A stretch of DNA of 64,000 bases from an uncultured Bacteroidales bacterium (GCA_902786725.1 CADADP010000014.1:21487-85486); one strand, 5' to 3'. Counted from the stretch's first letter, positions 34,999 to 44,486 are shown. Numbers and translations are program-made. The notes: generated by a model from the sequence alone, not told the origin.

Positions 34999-35898
34999 AT
35001 GGGAAAAAGTCCTAAACTGATGAATTTCTCGCGGATGCGTTCCATCTTTGAGCCGCATCTGGGTGAACTTAGCGACACACTACGATTCAATAGCGAGATT
35101 GGACTTGTGCGTAGTAGCTCTAATATTTTCCAACTTGTGATTAACCAGAACCCGCCGTTTGCGATTGATGACCATCGGCTTGGCGTAGTGCTAAACGGCG
35201 AGGCGCGTATCAACTTCAATCTTGTGGAGCGTCATGTCGGTAGAGGGACGCTCGTGTTTCTTGGTCCGGGCTCCATAATTTCGCCGGTTTATTTCTCGCC
35301 CGACTTCAATATTATGGGTCTCGTGTTGTTCGCCCATTTCCCCATGCCTTTCACTGCAGACCAACTCCCTCGTGCCTTTAATGGGCAGATTCGTGATTTT
35401 CAGATAAATGCGTCTCCCGAGCAGATAATGGTGGTGCGGAACATCTTCGATGCGATATGGCATCTTGTGGGCAACGCCACTTATAACAGGCCGGCGGTGG
35501 CCAACCTTGTGGCGGCACTCATGCACCACTACGATGCGCTCTATCAGGAGCAAGCGTCCTCGATAATTGCCTCGCAGCCACACGAACAGACTATCCTGAA
35601 CCGCTTTCTGTATCTCGTCAACAGGCACGCCGCCACCGAGCATCATCTGGGGTTCTATGCCCGCAAAATGTGTCTCACCGAGCGCTATCTGGGAACCGTG
35701 GTGCGCCAGGCAAGCGGTGTCACGGCCAAGCAATGGCTCGACCGTGCGTTGGAAGCACGCATCAAGGTGGAATTGCGCCACTCCGATAAGTCGCTCTCGC
35801 AGATTGCCTACGAGATGAACTTTTCCAACCCGTCGTTTTTCAGCAAGTATTTCAAGCGGCTCACCGGTGTGTCGCCGGCCGCGTTCAGAAACACTTAG
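34999..35898 (+). CDS. AraC family transcriptional regulator
   Basis: A 299-residue protein. The N-terminal part (about 20-180) is a cupin-like sensor region and the C-terminal 100 residues carry two HTH motifs: 'HLGFYARKMCLTERYLGTVV' and 'SLSQIAYEMNFSNPSFFSKYFKRLTGVSPAAFR', the family signature. The frame is open from 34855, but the promoter and composition favour the ATG at 34999. It is divergent from the efflux operon with both promoters within 110 bases, so it is the likely regulator of that operon and of itself, inferred from layout. Confidence 0.9.
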   Translation: MGKSPKLMNFSRMRSIFEPHLGELSDTLRFNSEIGLVRSSSNIFQLVINQNPPFAIDDHRLGVVLNGEARINFNLVERHVGRGTLVFLGPGSIISPVYFSPDFNIMGLVLFAHFPMPFTADQLPRAFNGQIRDFQINASPEQIMVVRNIFDAIWHLVGNATYNRPAVANLVAALMHHYDALYQEQASSIIASQPHEQTILNRFLYLVNRHAATEHHLGFYARKMCLTERYLGTVVRQASGVTAKQWLDRALEARIKVELRHSDKSLSQIAYEMNFSNPSFFSKYFKRLTGVSPAAFRNT

Positions 35899-35900
35899 CA

Positions 35901-35922
35901 GTATGTGAACCGCTTCACATAC
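35901..35922. terminator. 9-bp hairpin between convergent genes
   Basis: GTATGTGAA (35901-35909) and its reverse complement (35914-35922) with a CCGC loop, 2 bases after the AraC-gene stop. No T-run, so termination is only probable. Confidence 0.45.
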
Positions 35923-36025
35923 CTGTTGCCTTCAAACTGTTCTTCGCGAGCCAATCAAAGGCACTTTTCCATCCGCGTTACTTAACCGTGTGGTTACCGA
36001 CGGGTGTCGCCGCCAAAGGGGGTAA

Positions 36026-37846
36026 TCAGCGATGTGTGATGCGATAGACGGTGCCTTCTATTAGTGAACAGTAAACATCGCCTTGCTCATCCACCTCAAA
36101 TCCGTTAACTTCGCTCGACCCCATTTTGTAGGTAAACATCAACTGGTGAGTAGCGGCATCCACGGCGGCAAGCATTCCTCTCCGCGAACCGGCGTACACC
36201 ACGCCCTTGTGCTCCAGTACAATGCATGGGGCATGTTCATAGCCGAAGCCCAAATCCACGGTCCATAGCAAGCGATACTTGTCGCCTTCGGTACTCATGG
36301 CCACCAACGTGCCATCCATCGTTTTGGCATAGGCCACCCGGCCGTCGGCACTGCGCCCCAGGCTCTCGCGCACCTTGTTCTCGTTTTTTTCGCGCCACAT
36401 CAGAGCGCCATTGCTGCGGTCGATGGCGGTAGTCACGCGGTCGGGGGCCACAATCACCACTTTGTCGGCCGTCACCACAGGCACCACGTTGCCCGGGCTA
36501 TATAGGTTGGCGTTCACTCCGTTGTTCCATTGCCACCGGAGTTTGCCGCTTTTCTTGTCGAGCGAGCGCAGATTGGTGTCCCAAGCGCCGAATATCACAT
36601 CTTTGCCATCCACCACGGGTGCCGCTTGGCAGTAGTTCCCTATATCGTCGAAGTGCCACAGCAGGCGGTGGTGTTTTATGTCCCATGCCTGAAACGTCTT
36701 GTAGCCTCCTTGATAGAGCACCCCATCGGCCACCACTCCGTCGGCCACATATGCGCCTTCTGCCTGGTGGCTATAGGCCTCCTTGCCGCTTGCCTTGTCA
36801 ATCCACACCAGTCGCTTGTCGGCTGTGGGCAGAACCACATATTTCTTGTCCACTGCGGGGCGGGAGAAGAGCATGGCATCGGTCTTGTATTCCCACTTCA
36901 CCGCACCTGTGTGCTTATCCAGCGCCTTGAGCAGACCCAGCGAGTTTCCCAGATAGATGTTGTCGCGGTCGAGCCCCAATCGGGTGAAGATAGATGCGTT
37001 ATCGGCATAGACGCGTGTAACGGTGAAGCCAGCCGGGAGCATCTGCTCTGGCTGGGTGTTGTCGATTTGGTCGAAGTGGCTTTCGGCACGATAGATGTAT
37101 TTTAACTCCGGCTCTTTGCCCAGCTCCTTATTGTAGGCGTAGATCCAGCCGCGCTCCAGATCCACGTGGAGCAGCGAGTACCCATAGTTGCCCTTACCCA
37201 TGTCCAGAGCACGCACCATCAGCCCGTTCACACCGTAACTTTCGTACTGGCGCCAGCGGTGGTAATGGCCGTTCTGATGTAATATCACGGGATATTTTTG
37301 CAGCACGGCGATATAGTCGCGATAATTGTCCAGGTCGTCGAGAATGGGGTAGTGATTCACACTCAGCACTTTCTTTCCGGCAGTGGCACGCTCGGCAAGG
37401 GTCTTGTCGAGCCACAACAGGTCTTCCTGCTTGATGTGGCCGTCGCCCATCTTCATGAACGGACCGCAATTCATTCCTATCACCACCAGATTGCCGATTT
37501 CAAAGACAAAGCGGTCATCACCCCAGAGGTCGTTAAAAGTCTTGCATGCGCTCTGGCTCCAGTTGTTCTCATGATTGCCGGGAATCACGTAGAGTGGCTT
37601 GCAGATGCCGTCCATAATGTTCTTCACGTTCTGCAACTGCGCGTCGCTACCCTCGTTGGTGAGGTCGCCCGTGAGCATCACCGCTTCGGCATCGGATGCG
37701 TTGATTTCGGCCACGGCCTCTCGAAGTTTCCCCTCATTAGCGTTGCCGGGCGTAACATGAATGTCGCTGAGAATTGCAATCTTCTGTGCCTGAGCAGCAG
37801 TAAGAACCGCCACAATGGTCACCAGCAGTGATATTATCCGTTTCAT
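36026..37846 (-). CDS. Secreted metallophosphoesterase fused to a PQQ-like beta-propeller
   Basis: A 606-residue protein. Its signal peptide ends near 'LTAAQA' (residue 20). The calcineurin-like phosphoesterase domain (about 20-260) shows all metal motifs: 'LSDIHV' (D-x-H), 'TGDLTNEG' (GD), 'PGNHENN' (GNHE), 'VNHYPI' and 'GHYHRW' (GHxH). Residues 280-606 contain repeats such as 'LKALDKHTGAVKWEY', 'LRSLDKKSGKLRWQW' and 'TTAIDRSNGALMWRE', the W-motif blades of a PQQ-binding-like propeller. It probably acts outside the cytoplasm on a phosphoester or sugar phosphate with the propeller as binding module; the substrate is unknown. Confidence 0.88.
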   Translation of the reverse strand: MKRIISLLVTIVAVLTAAQAQKIAILSDIHVTPGNANEGKLREAVAEINASDAEAVMLTGDLTNEGSDAQLQNVKNIMDGICKPLYVIPGNHENNWSQSACKTFNDLWGDDRFVFEIGNLVVIGMNCGPFMKMGDGHIKQEDLLWLDKTLAERATAGKKVLSVNHYPILDDLDNYRDYIAVLQKYPVILHQNGHYHRWRQYESYGVNGLMVRALDMGKGNYGYSLLHVDLERGWIYAYNKELGKEPELKYIYRAESHFDQIDNTQPEQMLPAGFTVTRVYADNASIFTRLGLDRDNIYLGNSLGLLKALDKHTGAVKWEYKTDAMLFSRPAVDKKYVVLPTADKRLVWIDKASGKEAYSHQAEGAYVADGVVADGVLYQGGYKTFQAWDIKHHRLLWHFDDIGNYCQAAPVVDGKDVIFGAWDTNLRSLDKKSGKLRWQWNNGVNANLYSPGNVVPVVTADKVVIVAPDRVTTAIDRSNGALMWREKNENKVRESLGRSADGRVAYAKTMDGTLVAMSTEGDKYRLLWTVDLGFGYEHAPCIVLEHKGVVYAGSRRGMLAAVDAATHQLMFTYKMGSSEVNGFEVDEQGDVYCSLIEGTVYRITHR

Positions 37847-37884
37847 ATTGTTAAGTGTTATAAGGTTTTTTCATGTCGGAATTA

Positions 37885-37892
37885 CAAATATA
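37885..37892 (-). promoter_or_regulatory. Candidate -7 element for the phosphoesterase gene
   Basis: Minus-strand TATATTTG, 39 bases before the start codon. No clear TTTG upstream of it, so moderate support only. Confidence 0.4.
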
Positions 37893-37937
37893 GCGTTTTT
37901 ATTGCAGTTTTTAGGGCGATAGACACCAAATATTTCG

Positions 37938-37945
37938 TAAATTTG
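37938..37945 (+). promoter_or_regulatory. Candidate -7 element for the ABC-F gene
   Basis: TAAATTTG, 22 bases before the ATG at 37968; the -33 half is poor (T-run at 37908-37912). Confidence 0.4.
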
Positions 37946-37967
37946 TGGATATTTTTCAATTGAACTT

Positions 37968-39833
37968 ATGCCTGTAGTGCTTCAAATAGAGGGTTTGACC
38001 AAGTCGTTCGGTGCCAATGTGCTGTTTCGCAACCTCACGCTCACGCTCAACGAGGGCGATAAACTGGGCTTGATAGCGAAGAATGGTTCAGGAAAGAGCA
38101 CGTTGCTGAGCATCATAGCCGGCATCGAGGGTTACGATAGCGGTAAAATCACCTTTCACGGAGAGCCGGCGATAGGCTATCTGGAGCAGGCACCGCACTT
38201 CGACCAAAGCCGTACCGTAATCGATACGTGCCTTGAGGGTGATGATGCGCAGAGCCGGGCCGTCAGGGCCTACGAGCAGGCTCTTACTAATGCCGATGAC
38301 GCGAGTGTCGCCGCAGCGGTGCAAATGATGGACAATGCTCACGCATGGGACTACGAAGACCGTTTCAAGCAGATACTCACACAATTACATATCACCGACT
38401 TTCGCCAGCAGATTTCGCAACTGAGCGGAGGGCAAGTGAAGCGAGTGGCTTTGGCGAAGATACTCATTGCCGAGCCGCAACTACTTATTCTGGATGAGCC
38501 CACCAACCACCTGGACATCGACATAATAGAGTGGCTTGAAGATTACCTCACGCGAAGCCGAACCACTCTGCTCATGGTCACCCACGACCGCTATTTCTTG
38601 GACAAAATCTGCAATCGCATTGTGGAAATAGATGGTCAATTGGCCTTTAACTATGCCGGCAATTACGACTATTACCTCGAGAAACGTGCCGAGCGGATTG
38701 AGGCGCAGAACGCGCAGGTGGCCAAGGCTCGAAATCTGCTCCGTACGGAGCTGGAATGGATGCGGCGCCAGCCACAGGCTCGCGCCCACAAGGCGCAATA
38801 CCGCATCGACGCTTTCTACGACCTGCGCGAGCGGGCGCAAAACACTCGTCACGACCGTGAGGTGACGCTCAACGTGAATTCCACCTACATAGGCAACAAA
38901 ATATTCACTGCCCATCACGTGAGCAAGGCGTGGGGCGATAAGGTGATTCTGCGTGATTTCAACTACACATTCGCGCGCTATGAGAAACTGGGCATCGTGG
39001 GCGATAACGGAGTGGGAAAGACCTCTTTCATCCGGTTGCTGCTTAATCAGTTACAGCCCGATAGCGGTCGATTTGAGGTGGGCGAGACTATCCGCTGGGG
39101 ATATTATAGCCAGGAAGGTATTGCGATGGACGAGGGTAAAAAGGTGATAGATGCCGCGCGCGACATCGCTGAGCACATCGTCTTCGATGAGAAAACGCAA
39201 TACACGGCGTCGCAGTTCCTTAACCTGTTCCTCTTCAGCGCTGCCGACCAGCAGAAGTATATCGCCAAACTCAGCGGTGGCGAGCGCCGCCGCCTATATC
39301 TGGCCACAGTGCTGATGCGCAAGCCCAATTTCCTTATCCTCGACGAGCCCACCAACGACCTGGATATCACCACACTGGAAATACTTGAAGATTATCTGGC
39401 ACGGTTTCGCGGTTGTGTGATTGTGGTGAGTCACGACCGTTTCTTCCTCGACCGTATTGTGGACCACACGTTTGTGTTTATGGGCGATGGCGTAGTTAAG
39501 GACTTCCCCGGCAACTACAGTGAGTACAGGGCGTGGAAGGAATTTCACGAGCAGAATAAAGAGTCGGCCGGGGCAGAAAAAGCGAAGGAAAAACCGATTC
39601 GTGCCGCCACGCATACATCTGCCCCAAAACTGAGTTACAAGGAGAAAAAAGAACTGGAGAGCCTGAGCAATGAGCTAAACTCGCTCAATGAGGAGAAACG
39701 TGCCCTCGACGAGGCGTTTGCAGCCGGCGACGTGACCGACATCGCCACTCGGGCGGCGCGATATGAGGAAATCAAGTCGCTTATCGACGAAAAGGAACTT
39801 CGCTGGCTGGAACTGAGTGAGAAAGACCAATAA
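37968..39833 (+). CDS. ABC-F family ATPase (Uup/EttA type)
   Basis: A 621-residue soluble protein with two ABC domains and no membrane segment. Domain 1: Walker A 'KNGSGKST', signature 'LSGGQVKRV', Walker B 'LILDEPTNHLD'. Domain 2: 'GDNGVGKTS', 'LSGGERRRL', 'LILDEPTNDLD'. A linker of about 80 residues between them (around 230-310) and a C-terminal charged coiled coil (about 540-621) fit Uup rather than EttA. ABC-F proteins act on the ribosome during translation; Uup also affects branched DNA intermediates. It is followed after 21 bases by an rRNA methyltransferase gene. Confidence 0.92.
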   Translation: MPVVLQIEGLTKSFGANVLFRNLTLTLNEGDKLGLIAKNGSGKSTLLSIIAGIEGYDSGKITFHGEPAIGYLEQAPHFDQSRTVIDTCLEGDDAQSRAVRAYEQALTNADDASVAAAVQMMDNAHAWDYEDRFKQILTQLHITDFRQQISQLSGGQVKRVALAKILIAEPQLLILDEPTNHLDIDIIEWLEDYLTRSRTTLLMVTHDRYFLDKICNRIVEIDGQLAFNYAGNYDYYLEKRAERIEAQNAQVAKARNLLRTELEWMRRQPQARAHKAQYRIDAFYDLRERAQNTRHDREVTLNVNSTYIGNKIFTAHHVSKAWGDKVILRDFNYTFARYEKLGIVGDNGVGKTSFIRLLLNQLQPDSGRFEVGETIRWGYYSQEGIAMDEGKKVIDAARDIAEHIVFDEKTQYTASQFLNLFLFSAADQQKYIAKLSGGERRRLYLATVLMRKPNFLILDEPTNDLDITTLEILEDYLARFRGCVIVVSHDRFFLDRIVDHTFVFMGDGVVKDFPGNYSEYRAWKEFHEQNKESAGAEKAKEKPIRAATHTSAPKLSYKEKKELESLSNELNSLNEEKRALDEAFAAGDVTDIATRAARYEEIKSLIDEKELRWLELSEKDQ

Positions 39834-39854
39834 ATGCATTAATTTTGCGAAATT

Positions 39855-40613
39855 ATGATGGATATAAACAATGGGATTATCAAGACGGTGGCTTCACTGG
39901 CAATGAAAAAGAACCGCGACGAACTGGGCCTGTTTGTGGCTGAGGGAACAAAATGCGTGCGCGACACGTGGGGGCATTTCTCTTGCAAGTGGCTCATTGC
40001 CACACGTGCCTGGTATGACCAGATGGGCAACAGTAGCCACTACGACAAGATAGTTTTCGCCAATAAGCAGCAAATGGGCCGAATGTCGCAGTTTTCCACT
40101 GCCTCGGATGTGATAGCGGTGTATGAGATTCCCGCGCACGAGTTTAGCACCGACGAGGTGAGCAGCACCCTGAGCATAGTGCTCGACAATATTCAAGACC
40201 CGGGCAATTTGGGCACAATAATACGGCTGGCCGATTGGTTCGGCATCAATAACATCTTCGCCGGTAAAGGCACGGTGGATGTGTATAACCACAAAGTGGT
40301 GCAGGCCACGATGGGCGCGATTTCGAGGGTGAAAGTGCATTACACCGATATCGACGATGTGCTGGACATGTTCCCCGATATGCCGGTTTACGGCACTTTC
40401 CTCGATGGCGAAAACATCTATGATGCCACGCTGGGTAGCCGTGGATTCATAGTGATGGGCAACGAGGGGCGTGGCATCAGCGACAAGGTGGCTCGGCGCG
40501 TGACTAAGCGCCTGCACATTCCAGCCGGCAAGCCGGCGGCTGAGCATAGCGAGTCGCTCAACGTGGGCATAGCGGCGGCTATAACCATAAGTGAGTTTGC
40601 TCGGCGTAAATAA
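39855..40613 (+). CDS. TrmH/SpoU family RNA 2'-O-methyltransferase
   Basis: A 252-residue SPOUT enzyme. The three SpoU motifs are clear: 'DPGNLGTIIR' (motif 1), 'VMGNEGRGIS' (motif 2) and 'SLNVGIAAAI' (motif 3), which together form the AdoMet knot. An N-terminal L30e-like substrate-binding domain covers about residues 1-95. The likely target is a ribose 2'-OH in 23S rRNA, as in RlmB/TsnR relatives; the exact nucleotide cannot be inferred. It is in line with the ABC-F gene before it and radA after it (28 bases). Confidence 0.9.
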   Translation: MMDINNGIIKTVASLAMKKNRDELGLFVAEGTKCVRDTWGHFSCKWLIATRAWYDQMGNSSHYDKIVFANKQQMGRMSQFSTASDVIAVYEIPAHEFSTDEVSSTLSIVLDNIQDPGNLGTIIRLADWFGINNIFAGKGTVDVYNHKVVQATMGAISRVKVHYTDIDDVLDMFPDMPVYGTFLDGENIYDATLGSRGFIVMGNEGRGISDKVARRVTKRLHIPAGKPAAEHSESLNVGIAAAITISEFARRK

Positions 40614-40641
40614 CAGATAATAACCTATCAGGCAAATAATT

Positions 40642-42027
40642 ATGGCAATGAAAGCGAAAACCACCACCTTTTTCTGCAAGAACTGCGGTAACGAGTCGCC
40701 CAAGTGGCTCGGCAAGTGCCCCGCATGTGGCGAATGGAACACCTACGTGGAAGAACCCACCGTGCCGCGGAGCAAGAAAAACAGCCTTCTCGGCTCCGAC
40801 TCCGACGAGCGTAAGAGCGCAACGCCAGTGAAGATATCGCAAATCAAGGCGCAAGACTTGCCTCGTATCACGCTGCCCAGTAGCGAACTTAACCGAGTGC
40901 TTGGCGGAGGTCTTGTGCCGGGGTCAATGGTGCTGATAGGCGGTGAACCGGGCATAGGCAAATCCACGCTGGTGCTACAGAACGTGCTTCGCATACGCTC
41001 GCGCAAGGTGCTGTATGTCAGCGGAGAGGAAAGCCCGCAACAATTACGGATGCGAGCCGACCGTATTGCCGGCAGCGAAATGGATTGTGAGTGCTACTTG
41101 CTGTGCGAGACTTCGCTCACAAGCATCTTCGCCAGCATCAAGGAAAGCCACCCGGGGCTGATTATTGTGGACTCAATTCAGACTATCGCCAGCGACGACC
41201 TTGACTCTGCAGCCGGTAGCGTGACTCAGGTGCGTGAGTGCGCCGCCGCATTGCTGCGCTATGCCAAGAGTACCAATACGCCCATAATCATCATCGGTCA
41301 TATCAACAAGGAAGGTTCCATAGCCGGTCCAAAAGTGCTGGAACACATCGTGGACGCGGTGCTCCAGTTCGAGGGCGACCGTCACTACATGTACCGCATT
41401 TTGCGCTCCATTAAGAACCGGTTTGGCTCCACCAGTGAGATGGGCATCTACGAAATGCAGGAGGACGGTCTTCGCGAAGTGAAAAATCCCAGCGAAATGC
41501 TTCTCAGCCATGGTGAGGAAGACCTGTCGGGAGTGGCTATCGGGGTGACTGTGGATGGTGCGCGACCATTCCTCATCGAGACACAAGCACTTGTCAGTAC
41601 CGCTGCCTACGGAACTGCACAGCGCTCAGTCACCGGATTTGACCAGAGGCGGATGAATATGCTGCTGGCTGTGCTTGAAAAACGAGTGGGATTCAAGTTG
41701 GCCCAGAAAGACGTGTTTCTAAACATCGCCGGGGGGCTTAAGGTGAGCGACCCGGCACTGGACCTCGCTGTTATTTGCGCCATACTGTCGTCGAATGTGG
41801 ATATGCCCATTAGCCGAGGCATTTGCTTCAGTGGGGAGGTGGGCCTTAGTGGGGAGATTCGACAGATTACACGCATTGAGCAACGCATAAGCGAGGCCGA
41901 GAAACTGGGTTTCAACTCTATTATCATTCCCAAAAACAACGTCAAGGGCATTAAGACCGACCGGCTGAAAATCAAGTTGATAGAAGTCGGTAAAGTGGAA
42001 GAGGCCTTCCGCCACCTCTTCGGGTAA
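40642..42027 (+). CDS. radA: DNA repair protein RadA (Sms)
   Basis: A 461-residue protein of normal size. It has a four-Cys zinc finger at the N-terminus ('CKNCG' then 'CPACGEW'), a RecA-like ATPase with Walker A 'GGEPGIGKST' and Walker B 'LIIVDSIQT', the RadA-specific 'KNRFG' motif, and a C-terminal Lon-like domain ('GLKVSDPALDLAV'). It is a helicase that extends branches during homologous recombination. No AcNeu or competence genes are nearby. Confidence 0.97.
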   Translation: MAMKAKTTTFFCKNCGNESPKWLGKCPACGEWNTYVEEPTVPRSKKNSLLGSDSDERKSATPVKISQIKAQDLPRITLPSSELNRVLGGGLVPGSMVLIGGEPGIGKSTLVLQNVLRIRSRKVLYVSGEESPQQLRMRADRIAGSEMDCECYLLCETSLTSIFASIKESHPGLIIVDSIQTIASDDLDSAAGSVTQVRECAAALLRYAKSTNTPIIIIGHINKEGSIAGPKVLEHIVDAVLQFEGDRHYMYRILRSIKNRFGSTSEMGIYEMQEDGLREVKNPSEMLLSHGEEDLSGVAIGVTVDGARPFLIETQALVSTAAYGTAQRSVTGFDQRRMNMLLAVLEKRVGFKLAQKDVFLNIAGGLKVSDPALDLAVICAILSSNVDMPISRGICFSGEVGLSGEIRQITRIEQRISEAEKLGFNSIIIPKNNVKGIKTDRLKIKLIEVGKVEEAFRHLFG

Positions 42028-42105
42028 ACACAAGGCCCCAAAATCATTCTATTCCACTGCCGGTGCGGGCGCATTCCCGGTTGCGGGCGCATCGCCTATG
42101 CGGTA

Positions 42106-42672
42106 TTACCAAATCTTAACTCTGTGTCCTGGGTCAAGATAGAGTGCTCCTCCCGACACCTTGAAAAGGCCATACCAGTCGTCCATAAGCGTTACCACTC
42201 CATTTATTCGGTTAGCACTCAAACTATGATTATCGGTCAGATAGAGCGCTTTTATGCTTGTTTCTGTCAGATTAGCGCGCTCTAGCCACGCATAGTCTAA
42301 GAAGAACTCGCGGCAATGATGGATCATCGTCAGTTCATCCACATTTTGGCTCAGGAGCTTCTCTTTCAGTGCTTGGTATGCGATTTCCAAGCCTCCATAG
42401 TCGGCCATATTCTCCGCCAGTGTCTTCGCACCGTCGGCGGGCTGTCCAGAGTAGGCTTCCATACGATTATAGAGCGCAATCATCATCTGCTGCTTTTGCT
42501 GGAACTGAGCAATATCGGTTTCGTTCCATCAGTTGTTGAAGTGACCATATTCGTCATAATAAGAACCGTTATTGTCGAATCCGTGTGTGATTTCATGTGC
42601 GAACACTGTGGCTGTGGCATAGCGGGATATCATATCATTTGCCGGTAGCATCTCGTCGTTTATGCTTGTTAT
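42106..42672 (-). pseudogene. Remnant of an M13 (neprilysin/PepO-like) metallopeptidase
   Basis: The C-terminal third of an M13 peptidase survives. Reading on the minus strand from about 42672: 'INDEMLPAND', '..TVFAHEITHGFDNNGSYY', 'YGHFNN', then an in-frame TGA (42529-42531) where homologs have Trp, followed by 'WNETDIAQFQQKQQ' and the conserved 'TLAENMADYGGLEIAY', ending '..HRVKIW' as family members do. The zinc site HExxH and the ENxAD motif are still there. The expected roughly 450 N-terminal residues are absent: upstream is a TAA and then the end of the GH20 gene. So the gene is truncated and carries a nonsense codon. A 126-residue piece from 42486 could be translated but would lack the zinc site. 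Confidence 0.88.
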
Positions 42673-42710
42673 TTATTTCTCTGTATGTGCTATTGACTAT
42701 CGTGAGCGGT

Positions 42711-44309
42711 TCACTCCCACTTGGTGCAATACTTATAGCCGAGTTTGTCGTAGAGTTTTTCCATTCGCGCGAGTCGTGCGGTGAAGGCTTCAAAGTTCTT
42801 CTGCTCGCGTGGCGTCCACTGCACTTCACTGATGGCATCGAGCCTGGGCAGAAGCATATACATCGCGTGGTCGGGGTATGCGACATACTCGGTCCACAAG
42901 TTCACTTGCGGCCCCAGGATATATTTGCTCTCCTCTACCGAGAGTTCGGCCGGAACGGGTTCCAAACTATAGACCTTCGACAACGGCACGTAGCCGCCTA
43001 TGGCATAGAGACGCTCGCGGTCTTTCTTGAGTTGGTAGTAGTCGATGTAGCAATAGTCGGTGGGGGCCATAATCACGCGGTGATGCTGGCGCGCGGCCTC
43101 GATGCCCCCCTTCATGCCTCGCCACGAAAGCACTATGGCGTTTTCGCTCAGTCCGCCGTCCAGAATCTCATCCCAGCCTATCACGGTGCGGCCTTTTGCG
43201 CTCAGGTGCCTGTCCAGTTCTTTGTTGATGTAGGTCTGCAACTCAGCTTCGCGCGTGAGCCCCAGTTCCTTCATTTTGGCTTGGCACTTGGGGCATTGCT
43301 TCCAGCGCACGCGTGGACTTTCGTCACCTCCGATGTTGATGAGCTTCGACGGGAACACGTCGCACAGTTCGTCATACACGCGCTTTAGGAAATCGAGCGT
43401 AGCGGGGTTGCCTGCACATAACACATCTTCCGATATGCCCCAGATGGGCCACACCTCGTAAGGGCCGCCGGTGCAACCCAGTTCGGGATAAACGTGCAGG
43501 GCCGCTTGCATGTGGCCGGGCATGTCAATCTCGGGGATTATGTTGATAAAGCGTTTGGCGGCGTAGTCCACAATCTCGCGACAGTCGTCTTGCGTGTAGT
43601 ATCCGCCGTAGGGCGTGTAGTCGTAGAGGCCGGTGTTGCAACCCAGCACTGTCTTTTCGCGGATGCTTCCTTTACGCGCCAGGTCGGGCATGGATTTTAC
43701 TTCGAATCGCCATCCCTGGTCGTCGGTAATGTGCCAGTGAAACTGGTTGCAGCCGTGCAGAGCCAAGAGGTCGATGTAGGTCTTGATGAACTCCACAGGG
43801 AAGAAGTGGCGCGATGTGTCGAAGTGTACACCGCGATAGCCGAAACGTGGCTGGTCGTTGATGGTGACATAGGGCAGTTCCACCTGTTCGCCGGCCTCAG
43901 TGCCGATGGCTTTGCGCAGTGTCTGAACACCACGGAACACGCCCTCTTCGGTGGCGCCCTGAATGGTGACTCCCTGCTTATCCACCGTGATTCGGTATGC
44001 CTCAGGGTTGTCGCTTTTCAGTCCCAGTGTGAGAGAAATAGCGGCCGTCTTCTTGGCTCCGGCCAGAGGCGTAACGGAAAATCCGGCATCCTGTTTAAGA
44101 TAACTTGCCAGCAACTCGGCGTTCGTGGCCATACGTTCGTTATCGGCGGGGAAAGACACAAAGGCGTTTTGACGCAAAGTGTAGCTCTCACCTTTCTTAC
44201 TGAGTTCAATACTGCGAGGCAGGGGAATTACCTCATAACTGACTTCGGCAAATGATGTTATCGCCATCACTGCCGCGCACAACACCGAAAAAAATCTTCT
44301 TATCAGCAT
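42711..44309 (-). CDS. Secreted beta-N-acetylhexosaminidase, GH20
   Basis: A 532-residue protein. The signal peptide ends near 'ITSFAEV' (residue 21). There is a GH20b-like N-terminal domain (about 25-150), then the catalytic barrel: 'YRGVHFDTSRHFF', 'HWHITDDQGWR', 'EIDMPGHMQAAL', the catalytic Asp-Glu pair in 'GGDESP' near residue 330, and 'GWDEILDGG'. It removes terminal GlcNAc or GalNAc from glycans, for example mucin or chitobiose units, in the periplasm or at the surface. It stands alone with its own promoter and is not in a SusCD locus. Confidence 0.95.
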   Translation of the reverse strand: MLIRRFFSVLCAAVMAITSFAEVSYEVIPLPRSIELSKKGESYTLRQNAFVSFPADNERMATNAELLASYLKQDAGFSVTPLAGAKKTAAISLTLGLKSDNPEAYRITVDKQGVTIQGATEEGVFRGVQTLRKAIGTEAGEQVELPYVTINDQPRFGYRGVHFDTSRHFFPVEFIKTYIDLLALHGCNQFHWHITDDQGWRFEVKSMPDLARKGSIREKTVLGCNTGLYDYTPYGGYYTQDDCREIVDYAAKRFINIIPEIDMPGHMQAALHVYPELGCTGGPYEVWPIWGISEDVLCAGNPATLDFLKRVYDELCDVFPSKLINIGGDESPRVRWKQCPKCQAKMKELGLTREAELQTYINKELDRHLSAKGRTVIGWDEILDGGLSENAIVLSWRGMKGGIEAARQHHRVIMAPTDYCYIDYYQLKKDRERLYAIGGYVPLSKVYSLEPVPAELSVEESKYILGPQVNLWTEYVAYPDHAMYMLLPRLDAISEVQWTPREQKNFEAFTARLARMEKLYDKLGYKYCTKWE

Positions 44310-44341
44310 ATATTAACTTTATTTTGGTTCATTTATGAATG

Positions 44342-44373
44342 CAAATTTACGAATTACCGTGCAAAACCGCAAT
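44342..44373 (-). promoter_or_regulatory. Promoter of the GH20 gene
   Basis: Minus strand: ATTG (44373-44370), 20 bases, TAAATTTG (44349-44342), 33 bases before the start codon. Confidence 0.65.
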
Positions 44374-44486
44374 ACATGCCTCGAATTCTGTTTTCTTTGG
44401 GATTTTTTGAGGCGCTTTGCATATTAAAACGGGTGATTTTTTCGTTATATATTATTAAGGCAGTTTTATTTAAAGAATTAGAGTGA

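Noticed and set aside
42028-42105. Repeated GCGGGCGCAT between radA and the M13 remnant
   Set aside because: Only two short copies about 10 bases apart; too small to call a repeat family or CRISPR.
42597-43388. 263-codon + strand open frame opposite the GH20 gene
   Set aside because: The GH20 reading has all catalytic motifs, and the + strand frame begins inside the M13 remnant without a start signal.
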